A stretch of DNA of 64,000 nt from Lucinisca nassula (GCA_963580285.1 OY757025.1:122718742-122782741), one strand, 5' to 3'; positions 21,920 to 33,247 are shown, numbered from the stretch's first letter. The notes: a model not told the origin generated them from the letters alone. Numbers and translations: made by a program.

Positions 21920-22397
21920 TGATAACTTATGATGTAGCACGGATATGCTGAAAAACATATAGAGTATAAATGATATTGTAAAATATCATCTTTGTGCGAT
22001 GCAAAATGATGAAATAGACAACATGTTACTTATGTTTTGACAAATTAGTGTCTGGCTGGAGTAAGCCATATCTGTTCCCATTCTGACTGAAGTCAAGATA
22101 CTTGCTTTGCAGGATCGTTTTGGCATAATTAAGATGCGTACAATATGTCGGTGTCCAGTGTGTTATGACACTATAATCTTCCATCGTCAGATAGCATCTC
22201 GTATGACAACTGACGTATTTGGAAATAGTTATACCGTACTCTTAGGATCCCATTAGCAAACAAATTGTTTTCCCATGATATTAGAAGTGTTCCTGAATAA
22301 TCATACAATACAAAAGAGAGAGATAATGTAACGATCATTGAAAAAAGCTTTCTCAAAGAGTCTTACATGTAGCCTATAATATATGGTAAATCAAGTA
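21920..22397. other. Intergenic, nothing recognised
   Basis: No shared repeat or plausible exon; the minus frame at 22171-22356 has no recognisable family. Confidence 0.3.
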
Positions 22398-22601
22398 CAG
22401 TGACATTCCGCTATTAAGACCACCTAAAATAAGACTAATTTTGTTTATAAAGCTTATTTAGAAGGATGCAGTTATTCTTTCTTTGTGAATTCTGCACACA
22501 ATATCCTCTGATTATGGACCACCTTTTGGACTGTTCAAAAGTGGTCTTTAAGACCACTTTTGAACAGTCCCAAAGGTGGTCTTAATATAGGAATTTTACT
22601 G
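22398..22601. mobile_element. Family N foldback MITE, copy 2
   Basis: TA-flanked (22396-22397 and 22602-22603), 204 bp. CAGTGACATTCCGCTATTAA and TTAATATAGGAATTTTACTG ends. The palindrome GGACTGTTCAAAAGTGGTC / GACCACTTTTGAACAGTCC is conserved with the copy at 7061. A remnant of the 3' half lies at 37950-38018. Confidence 0.85.
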
Positions 22602-22792
22602 TAACTTGTTCCCATTGTTTCTTATTTCTTGTCGTGATACGAGGGCAAGTTAATAAGTAACCAGCCTATCCCATTTCCAATTGACCGAGACACCCACGAT
22701 ATCCCTGCCTTGTTCCCATACATGTTTAAAACATGAGGGCGAAATTGCACTCTTATCGTGTCATAAGATATTAAACGCCAAACATGGCTAGC

Positions 22793-23073
22793 CATCACGA
22801 AAACACGCCTATATAATTTTGACCCCCTTGAACCCCACTTTTAGATAGAAAAAACTGGGGTTTTCAGGGGTAAACCTTATTTTTCTTATATCTGCTCTAA
22901 AATATAGACTGTGGGTACTCGTTAGAACCGCCTCATTGAAGCGGTTCTAACAAATGCCCACAATCTATACTTTGAGCAGAAATAAGAAAGATATCACAAT
23001 TTTTCATCTTAAAGGTTTCGTTTTGCCCGCGGTAAAGTTTGCAATGTATTTGTATAGGCGTGTTTTCGTAATG
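22793..23073 (+). mobile_element. Family A MITE
   Basis: CATCACGAAAACACGCC and GGCGTGTTTTCGTAATG ends, 281 bp. The core is GTACTCGTTAGAACCGCCTC / GAAGCGGTTCTAACAAATGC, with some mispairing in the right arm. Confidence 0.9.
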
Positions 23074-23114
23074 GATGCAAAAGCCCGTACTTGTATTTGA
23101 AAGGAAAACAGGAC

Positions 23115-23646
23115 AGGAAATACATTGCGAGTTGAGCAATGTTTATGGGTCTTCTGTGCCATCGTATGCACAAGTTAAATACAAGCAAAGGAATGTACGA
23201 TAACAGGTGCTTATTGTGCAAATTAGCTCACCAACTAAGAACTGCGATCCGTGAAAAACGCCAGGTAAACTTTCCAAAGGGTTCCTGCTCCAACAGTACA
23301 ATGCGAGAGCACTTGCAATATTGTAATGGATGTTTTTGAGCGGAATGGGTACGAGCTAATACCGCATCCCGCCTATTCTCCAGACTTAGCTCTTGATTAG
23401 TGACTATTTCATATCCCCAAACTTGAAAAAGATAATCCGCGGACATCATTTCCGGTCCCACGAAGAAGTCGTGGCGGCAAATGAGAAGTGGGTCGGACAC
23501 AAGGGCCCTGTCTTCTTCAGTTCTAGGCTGATGGCACTGGAACAGCGTTGGTCCAAGTGCATGATTCTATTGGGCAATTACATCGAAACAGAAGACATCG
23601 ATCTCACCCAGAAATAAATTAGGCTGTTTTTATTGACTCGTCCTCG
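23115..23646 (+). pseudogene. Internally deleted mariner transposase
   Basis: The N-terminal helix-turn-helix segment (NVYGSSVPSYAQVKY) near 23130 is followed, after a large deletion, by the third catalytic region (NGYELIPHPAYSPDLAL) near 23355. The C-terminus (ANEKWVG, LMALEQRWSKC, LLGNYIETED) ends near 23617. The right end CGTCCTCG then TA resembles the mariner terminus at 10853. No left inverted repeat is recognisable; an A element abuts on that side. It is a different mariner lineage from the 9.5-kb copy and cannot make active enzyme. Confidence 0.82.
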
Positions 23647-23673
23647 TACACAAACAGCTTGAAACATATTCCT

Positions 23674-23953
23674 CATCACATGAACAAGTCCGTGAAATAA
23701 AGACCCCACTAAGCCCCGGTTTATATAGAGAAAACTTGGGTTTACGGGGGTATACACTATTTTTCTTATTTCTGCTCCAAGACATAGATTGTGGGTACTC
23801 GTTAGAACCGCCTCAATGAGGCGGCTCTAACGAGCACCAACAACCTATGTTTGCAGTACAAATAAGAAAAATATCACAGATTTTCATCAGAAAAGTAGCC
23901 ATTTTTGGAGATGTGAAAAATGCACTATGTCGCACGGGTGTGTTATCGTAATG
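23674..23953 (+). mobile_element. Family B MITE
   Basis: CATCACATGAACAAGTCCGTG to GGGTGTGTTATCGTAATG, 280 bp, with core GTACTCGTTAGAACCGCCTC / GAGGCGGCTCTAACGAGCAC. Confidence 0.9.
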
Positions 23954-24120
23954 TTCGCATATATGTACGTGTTGGCAATCTCTCTTGTATAGTACGACCT
24001 CATGTACTTTATTTTGGCATTGATTTCATCATCTGAAAAGCTTGCAATACTTTGTACTTAAATGTGTGTATAACTTTTGTTTGGGTGGTGATTTTAATTT
24101 TTGTTTGGTATATTAGTATA

Positions 24121-24467
24121 CAGTAGATCTTCGATGGCTCGAACACTGATGGCTCGTGTACCATGGATGAGTCGAGCCCATTCTTGAGCCCCTAGCGAAA
24201 TCCTCTACATAAGAAATAGTGCGGGATAATTAAGGAGATTTTTTGTCTTTTATCTTGTAAATGTATGCTGTGTGTACTCATTAGAATCGCCTCGATGAGG
24301 CGATTCTAATGAGTACACATAGCATACATATTCATCATGGAACACCGAATAGATGTCTAAAAGTATCTCGCTATGCCTCCTGACAGTAACCTCAGTGGCT
24401 CGAACTACCACTGTCTCGAACAATTTTTCATGGTCCCAAAGGGGTTCGAGCCATTAAAGTTCGACTG
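24121..24467. mobile_element. Family C palindrome-core MITE, copy 1
   Basis: TA-flanked, 347 bp. Left CAGTAGATCTTCGATGGCTC and right GAGCCATTAAAGTTCGACTG are inverted. The central palindrome GTACTCATTAGAATCGCCTC / GAGGCGATTCTAATGAGTAC is a variant of the A/B core. CAGT-type ends with TA target are typical of pogo/Tigger-derived MITEs (inference). Confidence 0.88.
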
Positions 24468-24546
24468 TATTATAGAACTGAATTTCATTTTTGTGGATTT
24501 AATCGATGTGCAAACTCCGGCGAATCACTCACAAACTGCATGAAGC

Positions 24547-25056
24547 CCGAAGGCGGCTCTAACCAGTACCCACAACCTTTGACTTGGAGCAGAAATACGA
24601 AAAATAATTTATATCTCCGTAAAATAGAAGTAGAGGCAATGATCAGGAATCGATACAATCAACCCATTGCTCCCATCAGAGACACCAAAGGGAAAGAAGC
24701 ACAAACATGCACAAACAGACCTAATGGAAACACCAACAGCGGGAAGCCAAAAGGACAGTCACTTTCCCGCAAAATGGTCGTTGGGCTATCCAAAACAAAA
24801 TAACACAAGCGACACAAACACCAAAAGAAAAACCATAACAAAAATAAATCACGACAGAAGAACCGCCTTGGAACGGTCAGCGGAAACGAATTCCACAGGA
24901 AATGGGTGGGGGTGGGGGGCTTAAATCGATTTTACGTGGCCACAATCCTCTCCCTTATTTCCACCGCGATCGCGATTTTAGGATGAAAACTCCAGTTTTC
25001 TCTGTATAAAGTGGGGTTTCGGGGTGTTCAATTTATGGATTTGTTCTCGTGATGGA
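24547..25056 (-). mobile_element. Half of a B MITE split by D
   Basis: 24547-24623 is the right core arm and AACCAGTACCCACAACC onward to TATCTCCGTAAA. B resumes at about 24977 (CTCCAGTTTTCTCTGTATAA) and ends TTGTTCTCGTGATG. The left half is missing, replaced by a family I arm. Confidence 0.75.
24624..24976 (-). mobile_element. PLE 3' tail copy (D-b) inside B
   Basis: AATAGAAGTAGAGGCAATGATC to CACAATCCTCTCCCTTATTT on the minus strand, with a short GGGTGGGGGTGGGGGG tract at 24904-24920. Confidence 0.85.
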
Positions 25057-25152
25057 AGTACAAATGAAGGAACTGTTTTGTTGAATTAAATCAAAGCGAC
25101 AATGAAAGAACAACAACAACAACAAAACCACCATTTACAGTGCATGCAACTT

Positions 25153-25431
25153 GTTTTGTTTGTTTGAGGTTTAACGTCTTCGTCAACGTTTTTATGTCAT
25201 TTTAGGGAAGTTGGACTTTAACTCGACATTGATGTGAAATGAATATCAAGCTCTACCACCCAAAGAAACCACTAGGGTCTATATGCAGAGACGGTCTGCC
25301 TGGCACCTCTTTGTCTGGGAAAGCTTTGATTTTCTAAGCAGTTTACCTGTACTCATGTTCGGTCGGTTGAAGCCCGACGCGGAAGCAGCCCAATCTATTT
25401 CTCCAAGCCCCGATGGGCGGGGCATACAGGT
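25153..25431 (-). mobile_element. SINE-like element H, copy 1
   Basis: The + strand shows the tail complement TTGTTTGTTTGAGGTTTAACG. Divergent body landmarks follow (GACATTGATGTGAAATGA, CTAAGCAGTTTACC, GGAAGCAGCCC), then the head complement CAAGCCCCGATGGGCGGGG. The element is transcribed on the minus strand and ends in AAAC repeats. Confidence 0.8.
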
Positions 25432-25545
25432 ACCTTAACATGAAGTATTTGTATACAGCCATGATATGACATAAGAATATACCGTGTCAGTTAAGATTTT
25501 AATGAGTACTTTATACATGTGGAACATCCTAAAGATGCCCATTAT

Positions 25546-25773
25546 TCATCCCGGACCGTGCATTTTGTGTTTTATGTCGCGTGTACAGATTCTGATCAGA
25601 CGCCGCGTTTTATTTTGAGGTACGGAACGTGTAACTTTGCTTGTGGTACGGAAATGAACAACAAAACTGACAACCCACATATTGTAGTTTGACCCGTCCA
25701 TATCTATTACTATAGGATGAAGATTATGCTGGCCGCTAGAGGGTTTAAGCATGTTCATATTTGTTTTTGCCAA
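25546..25773 (-). pseudogene. Possible copia-type Gag fragment
   Basis: A short minus-strand frame contains HPIVIDMDGSNYNMWVVSF, which resembles the start of copia-type Gag proteins (GSNYxxW motif). It then runs into an E-type half palindrome (GCGGCGTCTGATCAGAATC). No other LTR-element domain or LTR is visible, so this is a weak call. Confidence 0.3.
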
Positions 25774-26086
25774 ATATTTCCTGACAGAAAGCTGTTCAAA
25801 CTCTGATATAAGTCTAAGAGAAATATCTTAGACAGCCTAATGAATAATTATTGACCAGATTGTAACGCGTGCCATTTAACCTTTACCACCCTCTAGCAGA
25901 TACTATATTGATGGTATTTTTCTTACTTTTTCTGCCATTTCGTGCAAATTGGGTCCATTCCCCGAAAGTAGGGTCTGGCATTTCATGCAAATTGTTTTAA
26001 GGTCAAAATTGAATCGAGAAAACAATTGCACCACGCAGTTTTTTTTTTTGACGGCGGAAAAGCGTCGTTGGAGCCATAACGTCGCC

Positions 26087-26125
26087 ATCGTCCAATCATA
26101 CTGGAGAGAATCATTGTTTTTTTTT
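26087..26125. repeat. Short dispersed repeat shared with 61641-61675
   Basis: CATCGTCCAATCATACTGGA and GAGAATCATTGTTT recur near 61641, where they form one end of an inverted pair. Confidence 0.55.
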
Positions 26126-26270
26126 GTTTTTTTTTGAGGTCAATGACGTCGCGTGAGTGAAGAGTGAAGTGAAGAATGAACAACATTGCGTCCATATAAA
26201 GTAATGAATGTTCCTGTCAATGTTTTCCGCCAGAGGTCATCCTCATCACCACAACCACCCTTTGTATTAG

Positions 26271-26980
26271 AAATTGAAGTGAAGGCAGTGATCAGGAATC
26301 GATACAATTAACCCATAGCTCCCATCTGAGACACGAAAGGGAAAGAAAAACATGCATGAAATAACGAGATCCTAATGGAAACATCAATAGCGGAAAGCCA
26401 AAAAGGACAGCTACTTTCCCACAAAATGAGATCAGGATTCAAAGACGAACTATACCAAAAATAAACCTCGATAGAAGAACTGCCTTGGAACGGTCAGTGA
26501 AAAGTCATTCACTGTATTTGTGTGTGTGTGTGGGGGGTGGGGGGTGGGGGGGGGGGGTGGGGGTGGGGGAGGGTTGCGGGGGCGGAGGGGGCTTAAATCG
26601 ATTTTATGCGGGCGCAATCCTCGCCCTTGATTCCGTCGCGATTGAGACAAATAATTTGTTCAGTCCACATGGAGGCTTCTTAACTCACATGCCCGAGAAC
26701 ACAAAAATCAAACAACCACAGAGGTGAAACAACGGTGAGGACTCGACCGAAAGAGGCCACTGAAATGCTGGAGCAAAAGAAAATCAACAGTTAGACTCCG
26801 ATGGGGAGAATCTAAGATATTGCGGCAGGGCTTGAGATGTCATTTCATCTCAATGTCGGGTAAAAGTCCCACAAAATTGGAAGCAACGTCTCCAAAATGA
26901 CCTTTACAGTGTTGACGGGGACGTTGCACTTCAAATCAAACAAACAAACAAAAAGATTCCGATGCGCCCGACCTAAAACG
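26271..26980 (-). mobile_element. PLE tail copy (D-b) with H inserted
   Basis: D begins AATTGAAGTGAAGGCAGTG and extends through the G-rich tract (26531-26590), the hammerhead-like segment and GACTCGACCGAAAG to GTTAGACTCCGATGGG (26805). An H copy follows to about 26957. D resumes briefly at GATTCCGATGCGCCCGACC. The GAxTCCGATG on both sides is the likely target duplication. Confidence 0.8.
26806..26957 (-). mobile_element. SINE-like H, truncated, inside D
   Basis: Plus-strand text is oriented head to tail here: GGCAGGGCTTGAGATGTCAT, GTCGGGTAAAAGTCCC, GTGTTGACGGGGACG and tail CAAATCAAACAAACAAAC. Orientation is therefore + in this copy's transcript sense; only the 3' half is present. Confidence 0.75.
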
Positions 26981-27845
26981 TTGCTCAGGGATTATGCAAA
27001 ACATGTAGACTCTAAGGCAGTGGTCATAACTATGTAAATTTTAACACAATTTGTAGGGATTGTAATAAAACCCAAAATCAGGGCACTAGCAGTAATGAAT
27101 GCCCAGCACAGAGCCACAGAACGAGCCTGTAATATCTGTAAAAAGTTCCGCCATGTCCAATTAAAAAAAAAAAAATAAATAAAATATATTTATATAAAAA
27201 GAAATCAATCTTCACTGCAACCACTTCTATTTTACACCTCTATATTGATATGAACGCCTGCTTCAGACAAAATTGGGTAAGCGTTCTGCATGCTGGGTAT
27301 TTTTTCCGCAGACGACATTTTGAAATATTTGTCTATTTTTCCCCACAAATAAGGATTTGATATTATATGCAAATTTTCTCCTACATGAAATGACCAATCT
27401 TAGTTTTAAGGAAAAATAAAGAAAAATATAAACAATCTTTTGTTTGTTGAATACGCCCAGAGAGTGATAAAGGTTAAACGCAAACAACATAATAATGACT
27501 CAAGAGACGGTTATTTGACATTAAAGTTTGAAACTTATCTTATTCCTTGGGATAAGCCCGCATTCCCACTCTTGGGATAGGTACAAGTTGTTTATGAATG
27601 CTGTCATTTCGTGTCCCTAGTGCTTATTAATGCGATCTCAGCGCCTCTAAAATACTCATTGCTTCGTTCCCAGTTTGCCCGACTATATATGATTTCTTCT
27701 AATACTTGTAAGTCTTATATCAGTTGGAGCAATAAATTCAATATGATAACAAAACAGAATAATATGTCTGACCGTAGCAGATAAAACAGATATTTCATTT
27801 GCTTGAGATTCTTTATACAACGTTCAAGACATAGTTTGCCTACCA
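26981..27845. other. Intergenic, nothing recognised
   Basis: Contains an A-rich stretch at 27160-27200. No shared repeats or exons were recognised. Confidence 0.3.
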
Positions 27846-27889
27846 TTGTTTACTAGAATTATGTATCAAGATGTAGCCACTTCAAGCAA

Positions 27890-28019
27890 AATTCATCATC
27901 ATCATCATCATAAACAGCAGCATCAGCAGCGACAGCAACATCAATACCAACAGCAGCACCAACGCCACCACGATCCTCCTGCTCCTAATCATAAAACAAC
28001 AACAACAACAACAACAATA
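27890..28019. repeat. Compound CAT/CAG/CAA low-complexity tract
   Basis: CATCATCATCATCATCAT, CAGCAGCATCAGCAGC and CAACAACAACAACAACAA runs follow one another. The His/Gln/Thr-rich frame across it has no conserved context and is taken as microsatellite translation. Confidence 0.8.
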
Positions 28020-28099
28020 ATAGAAAATCAATTTTAACCATTGTCAAAGGTCTAATCTGGAACGGTCTATTGCAATAGCTTTGTGTACACAAACTGGTC

Positions 28100-28404
28100 T
28101 AGCCCCCACCCATAGGGGCTTGAAGAAATATATGGGCTGCATGATGCTTCCACAAAAAGCTGAATCCGGCCCGCACACTAGTAATGGTAAACCGCTTAGA
28201 GTATCTAAGCCTGTCCAGGAACCGCGGTGCGAGGCGGACCGTCCATGCTAATAAACCCTATTGGTTTCATTTGGCGACAGGCCTTGAGATGTCATTTCAT
28301 CTCAATGCCGGGTAAAAGTCCCACAAAATTGGAAGCAACGTCTCCAAAATGGCCTTTACAGTGTTGACGTGGACGTTAAACCTCAAATCAAACAAACAAA
28401 CAAA
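28100..28404 (+). mobile_element. SINE-like H, near full length
   Basis: Head CCCCCACCCATAGGGGCTTG, then GGGCTGCATGATGCTTCC, GGTAAACCGCTTAGAG, GGCGGACCGTCCATGC, CTTGAGATGTCATTTCATC and tail ACGTTAAACCTCAAATCAA with AAAC repeats. About 305 bp, the best reference copy of H. The tail segment ACGTTAAACC resembles that of SINE S. Confidence 0.85.
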
Positions 28405-28631
28405 GCAAACTGGTCATTGAAAAGGGATTAAAAGAAAACGTCATCGGTTAGACTGTTTATAAAGAAATCTTGCATCACACAACATCATTGATTAGGTATT
28501 GTCAATATACATCTGCGCGCCAAAACATAACAAAATGAATTGATAGTACTCCCTCTCTCCAACTTTTCATGCTTGCGTATAGCGCATGTGTGTATTAAAG
28601 AGAGCCAGACTTTTCATGCGTGCGTACGTAT

Positions 28632-28632
<1 letters not shown>

Positions 28633-28695
<63 letters not shown>
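28633..28695. repeat. AG dinucleotide microsatellite
   Basis: About 31 uninterrupted GA units. Confidence 0.95.
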
Positions 28696-28699
<4 letters not shown>

Positions 28700-28888
28700 A
28701 TTAACATAGTGGTGCGATACCAATTATGCCACAATTTTGATTCTAGTATGATGTCACAAATGTCAGTTTTAATAGCTTAACAGATATACAGCATTTTACA
28801 TTTCACAGGTGGCTTTCAAGACATTTTGTAGAATGGCAGACTTCCTTTGATGGAATGCGTTTCGTTACTTCCGGCGCACGACAGGAAG

Positions 28889-29153
28889 GTTCACTGACCG
28901 TTCCAAGGCGGTTCTTCTGTCGCGGTTTATTTTTGATATGGTTTGTCTTTGAGTGTTTTTATCGCTTATATTATTTTGTTTTTGATGGCCTATTGGCCAT
29001 TTTGTGGGAAAGTAACTATCCTTTGGGCTTTCCGCTATTGATGTTTCTATTAGAGTCTGTTGTTTCATGTTTGCGTTTCTTTCCCTTTGGTGTCTCTGAT
29101 GGGAACTATTGGTTAATTGTATCGATTCCTGATCATTGCCTTCACTTCTATTC
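28889..29153 (+). mobile_element. PLE 3' tail copy (D-b)
   Basis: From TTCACTGACCGTTCCAAGGC to CTTCACTTCTATT. Directly followed by unrelated sequence; no target duplication was identified. Confidence 0.87.
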
Positions 29154-29532
29154 TGCGAAATCTGCGCTAAAAATGACTGCATATTTTTAACGGTAAAATG
29201 CTTGTTTTTACCTATCAGTTTAATGTTTGGAGCGTTGCTAGGGTGAATGCTTTTGTATGGTTGGCTAATTTAATTCTCTAACCTTGCATGTGACCTTTTG
29301 CACATTTTACCGCCTGAAATCAGTTGGACAGAAGAAAGCCTACGAGCAGGTCACTTGCTCAACGGGCAGCCTTCACTTCGATTTCCCATTTTTATTAATT
29401 ATTCAACTGAAGATTTAATAGTCAGGACACCCTTTCTTACATTAACAACACTCATAACAAGAATTGTTGGATCTTCATTATCACCCTGATGCTAACCCGG
29501 CTACACATATTTGAAGCCCATCTTAGTTTTAA
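29154..29532. other. Intergenic, nothing recognised
   Basis: The 63-codon frame at 29298-29489 has no recognised family and no clear splice signals. Left unassigned. Confidence 0.3.
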
Positions 29533-29747
29533 CATTACGCAAACACGCCTATACAAATATATTGCCACCTTTATCCCTGAAAAATTAAAATTTTAAGATG
29601 AAAAATTGTGATATTTTTCTTATTTCTGCTCTAAATATGGATTGTGGGCGCCCGTTAGAACCACCTCATCGAGGTGGGAACCACCTCATCGAGGTGTAAA
29701 AGTGGGGTTCAAGGAGGTCAGAATTATATAGGCATGTTTTCGTAATG
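29533..29747 (-). mobile_element. Family A MITE with rearranged core
   Basis: CATTACGCAAACACGCC and GGCATGTTTTCGTAATG ends. The core has AGAACCACCTCATCGAGGTG followed by a second ACCACCTCATCGAGGTG, and the right outer arm is lost. Confidence 0.82.
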
Positions 29748-30289
29748 AAGGCCTTTAGTGACATGCACCCAGCCAATCAATAATGGACTCCATGTGAAGC
29801 TGTCGGCCGAGGACTGTTGTTCAGGTTGATAGGTCACTGATTTGAGCACAGATTACTCCAAAACTACTTCCTCGCACAAACTCCTGCTCAGCTTATTTCC
29901 CAAAGTTTGTGTCAAAAAGAGTTAATTCTGTGAGGGAGCATTTTTGTGCCATTTCATCCTGAGCTTTGTGTCTTCGAAAGGGAGACATTCAAAATCGCAG
30001 TGTTGCTGTTTACGGGACATCTATCCACTGCCTGATTACACTCTTCTGGAGTCCATGTCTGTTGATCTGAACATTGCTATTTGTCATTTTGTCTATGGAT
30101 TAACGATTTTGGATTAACGCTTTGGTACTACGATCTAAACTACTTAATGTCACACTTCAAAATATATTCTAACGGTTATTAGCAAACACCATTATTTTTG
30201 ACCGTTTTAATTTTATAACTTTGAATAACTCATATCAGGATATATTGGTCATACAGGCTAAATTTATTTCATTTTAAGAAAAGGATATT
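29748..30289. other. Intergenic, nothing recognised
   Basis: No repeats shared within the window and no exon were recognised. Confidence 0.3.
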
Positions 30290-31000
30290 TTGTTTATTTG
30301 TTTGATTTGAGGGTTAACGTCCCCGTCAACACTGTATAGGTCATTTTGGAGACGTTGCTTCCAATTTTGTGGGAATTTTACCCGACATTGAGATGAAATG
30401 ACATCTCAAGCCCTGTCGTCCAATGAAACCAATAGGGTTTATAAGCATGAACGGTCCGACTAGCACCGCTTTGCCTTGGCAGGCTTAGGAACTCATTTTT
30501 GATTTTTAAATTTGCCTTCACTGCAGCTGGTGTTGTGCCGTGTGGCGGCCGTAAAACGTCTCCCCGTACATCAACCATAGTGCAGTTTATGTTTTACTTT
30601 TGGACCTTTGAGATCAGCGTGAATATTCTGAGAAATCAGAAATAAATTATTGGTTTAGACTCATATTCTAGACAGGTTTTTAATTATTTCGACCCCATTT
30701 TGATTTATATCAGTCTTTGTATCGACTGCCTATTCGAAATATGCAAAATTGCAGTACGTTTCCTCTGGCTTTCTTTGCCGGATCAGTACAGGGTCACTGA
30801 TGAGGCTTCATTAGCCGAAACTACGTAGTATGACCCATTTTCTTTCTTATGAATGTTTTCATTGCTCTCAAAGGAACTCATTTTTGACTTTTAAATTAGA
30901 TCCTCTAAGCGGTTTACCAGTACTCTCGTGTGGTCGGACGCAGCTCTGCGTGGAGGCATCATGCAGCCCATATATTTCTTCAAGCCCCGATGGAGAAAAG
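30290..31000 (-). mobile_element. SINE-like H split by a G-type insertion
   Basis: H runs 30290-30486 (tail to GGCAGGCTTAGG) and resumes at about 30894 (GATCCTCTAAGCGGTTTACC) to the head at 31000. The 400-bp insert carries minus-strand G landmarks (GTGTGGCGGCCGTAAAACG, GGGTCACTGATGAGGC, AGCCGAAACTA). GGAACTCATTTTTGA plus TTTTAAATT occurs on both sides of the insert. Confidence 0.75.
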
Positions 31001-31748
31001 GATATCAAAATTATTAAAATTTTCCCAGTGGTTTACAAGTAATACCTCCGTAATCAGTTTTTTTTGTTAAAAATTGCCTTGGCGAGGCTTTTTATAAAGC
31101 TATCTGGCATTAGACAATCTGATTAGCTTGATCTTGTCGATAAACATCTGCTTGCCAAAAATTATCAAAATATTCCTGCCGGTTTGACAGTTATACCCAC
31201 GTGTCAGTTGGTGAATATTTTGCTTTGCCGAGGCTAAAATAATGAAAATGGGCATTAAAGAATCTCGTTGGTTCGGTCGTTTCATTATCTACCTGCAAGC
31301 CAAAAGTTGTCAAAATATTCTAAGCAGGTTAGAAGTTATAGTCCAAAAGTTTTTGCAAATATTTTGCCTCGCCGAGGACATTTGTAAAACAATCTGGCAT
31401 AAGGCAATTTTGTGGGTCAGGTGTTGTCAGTATCAACCTGTATGCCGAAAATGATCAACCTATTCCAAGCAGTTTAGATGTTATTCTCCGTAATCATTTT
31501 TAATTGTTTTGCCTCGGCTAGGCCATTCATTAAGTTATCTGGCATAAAACAATCTCATGGATTAGGTATTGTCAATATCAATCTGTGTGTCAAATATGAT
31601 CGGAATATCCGGAGAGCTTTAGACATTTTACTATGTTATCATTTTTTAAATATATTGCCTCACCGATGAAGTGATCTGGCATAAGGCAATCTCCTGGGTA
31701 AGTTATTGTCAATATCAATCAAAATGCCAAAATGATCGGAATATTTAT
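31001..31748. repeat. Satellite-like array, ~141-154-bp units
   Basis: TTGCCTCGGCGAGG-type motifs recur at about 31071, 31212, 31363, 31508 and 31662. Each is followed by ATCTGGCATAAGGCAATCT, GTATTGTCAATATCAA and ATGATCGGAATATTC variants. A lone related unit is at 28440-28510. Confidence 0.8.
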
Positions 31749-31812
31749 CCTTTTTCCTCAACTCGTTTAATATATTCAATAATACATGAACACTCATGTA
31801 AGATCCACTATG
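31749..31812 (-). repeat. Family K fragment
   Basis: CCTTTTTCCTCAACTCGTTT and TTCAATAATACATGAACAC match the K repeat at 57.6 kb and at the start of the window. Confidence 0.6.
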
Positions 31813-32752
31813 ACCAAAAAGGAATATGACCACAAAAGGAAAAAAAATTCCAGCTATGGAAGCCGTTGGATGTCACTGTGCAAATCAAAAACGTATCTGC
31901 TCTGACATGTGTTGAAACCAAGGGCTGTCCAGAAAACAGTAGACACAATTGGCGAATGTATTGATCCAGTTGTTTACAACTGACGACATCGTTAGACAAA
32001 ATCTTAACGTTAAAACTTGATTATATGGTTTGGCGAATATACTAAACATTTTGCTGAAAATAGGAGCTTTTGCAAAAGCTGCTCACATTTTTTCAGCAAA
32101 AATATATTAGATATTGTACTTACTAGAACGGTAAACAACATGATCACTAACGAGCTTGTTAAGCTAACGGTGCTTTGAACAACCGGCCCTAGATATTTTT
32201 ATTTGGTTTCATGCGCCACATCTCTATTAATGATTTGATCGTTGCTGGTTTTGGCCATCTTCGTTTTGATGTTCTTGTATTACTTGCTATTTCTAGGACC
32301 GCATTTGAGTTAGTAACTAATTTCTTTCGCCCTTGGCGTCGTTTAGACATAGTTTACACGTGTCACCAATAAAAATTCTAATTCTGATTCCGATTCTGAT
32401 GTAATGCGTAGTTTTATTCTAAATTTTCTCATCAAGCGCTATAAATGGATCCGTTTGCATGAAATATTACACCATTTTTCATTCATTCAGCGATTGCACC
32501 TGTCATATTTCCATTACATTAATCATCTCCTGTGCACACAAAAATGTCCTTGCGGATCTACACAGCCCGCGAAACTCCGGTAAGCATGCGTTTCCGGCCG
32601 TTTAAACAAGCGTCTTATAAGGTACACGTACATGTATCTTGAGTCATTTCCGGATCCTGCGGCGTCACACTTTGTTTCAAGCTACATTTCGTTCGATGAG
32701 CCCAAGCATTGTTATGTGTGTTTTACGGACTTTATATCTCATTATGACATCA
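31813..32752. other. Intergenic, nothing recognised
   Basis: A small hairpin TTTGCTGAAAAT / ATTTTTTCAGCAAA with GAGCTTTTGCAAAAGCT inside lies at 32050-32102. No coding feature was recognised. Confidence 0.35.
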
Positions 32753-32756
32753 TTAA

Positions 32757-32951
32757 CCCTTTTTGTACCAAATGGAATCTTCCTTCTTATATATAGCAGC
32801 AGTCCATTTCTTAATTTAGGGGTGTCAGATTGTGGTATCTTCAAAATTGATTTGGAAAATGGCTTAACTTTCTGCAAATAGTGTAGGCGTCTCATCTGGG
32901 CCTGCACCGTTTGCCAAGGTACCCCTTTAGGGGTTTCCGGTACTAAATGGG
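32757..32951 (+). mobile_element. TTAA-flanked MITE, family E1, copy 1
   Basis: TTAA at 32753-32756 and 32952-32955. Starts CCCTTTTTGTACCAAATGG and ends CCGGTACTAAATGGG. Interior AAATAGTGTAGGCGTCTC / ATCTGGGCCTGCACCG is a shortened E core. The inverted copy is at 42560. Confidence 0.8.
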
Positions 32952-33200
32952 TTAATGGCTGTTATTACCAAATTGGAATAATCGGTTCAGAGAGATAACT
33001 AGATTTATCCTGAAGCAACGTTTATTGTCGCTTTTATGAGCATATTGCCTGTTTTCACATCGAGCATCGAGGAACGTAATCCTCAGGAATCCTTAAGAAT
33101 CCGCATGAAAACTGACACCTAAGACGGTTAGATGAGACCACTGTTTGTCAACATCTTAACAGGTTTCCTCAACCTCACTAATTAAAAACATAATAAGGAA

Positions 33201-33202
<2 letters not shown>

Positions 33203-33244
<42 letters not shown>

Positions 33245-33247
33245 GTA

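Noticed and set aside
26450..26727. Gly-rich and Pro-rich frames on both strands
   Set aside because: G-tract inside a PLE tail copy.
27846..28037. His/Gln/Thr-rich frame
   Set aside because: Follows CAT, CAG and CAA repeats exactly; no conserved flanks or splice context.
28586..28780. Arg-Glu repeat frame
   Set aside because: AG microsatellite translation.
31001..31748. CRISPR-like array (also the 79-bp array at 105-493 and the 135-bp array at 48 kb)
   Set aside because: Units are long, diverged and contiguous with no unique spacers, and the DNA is eukaryotic.
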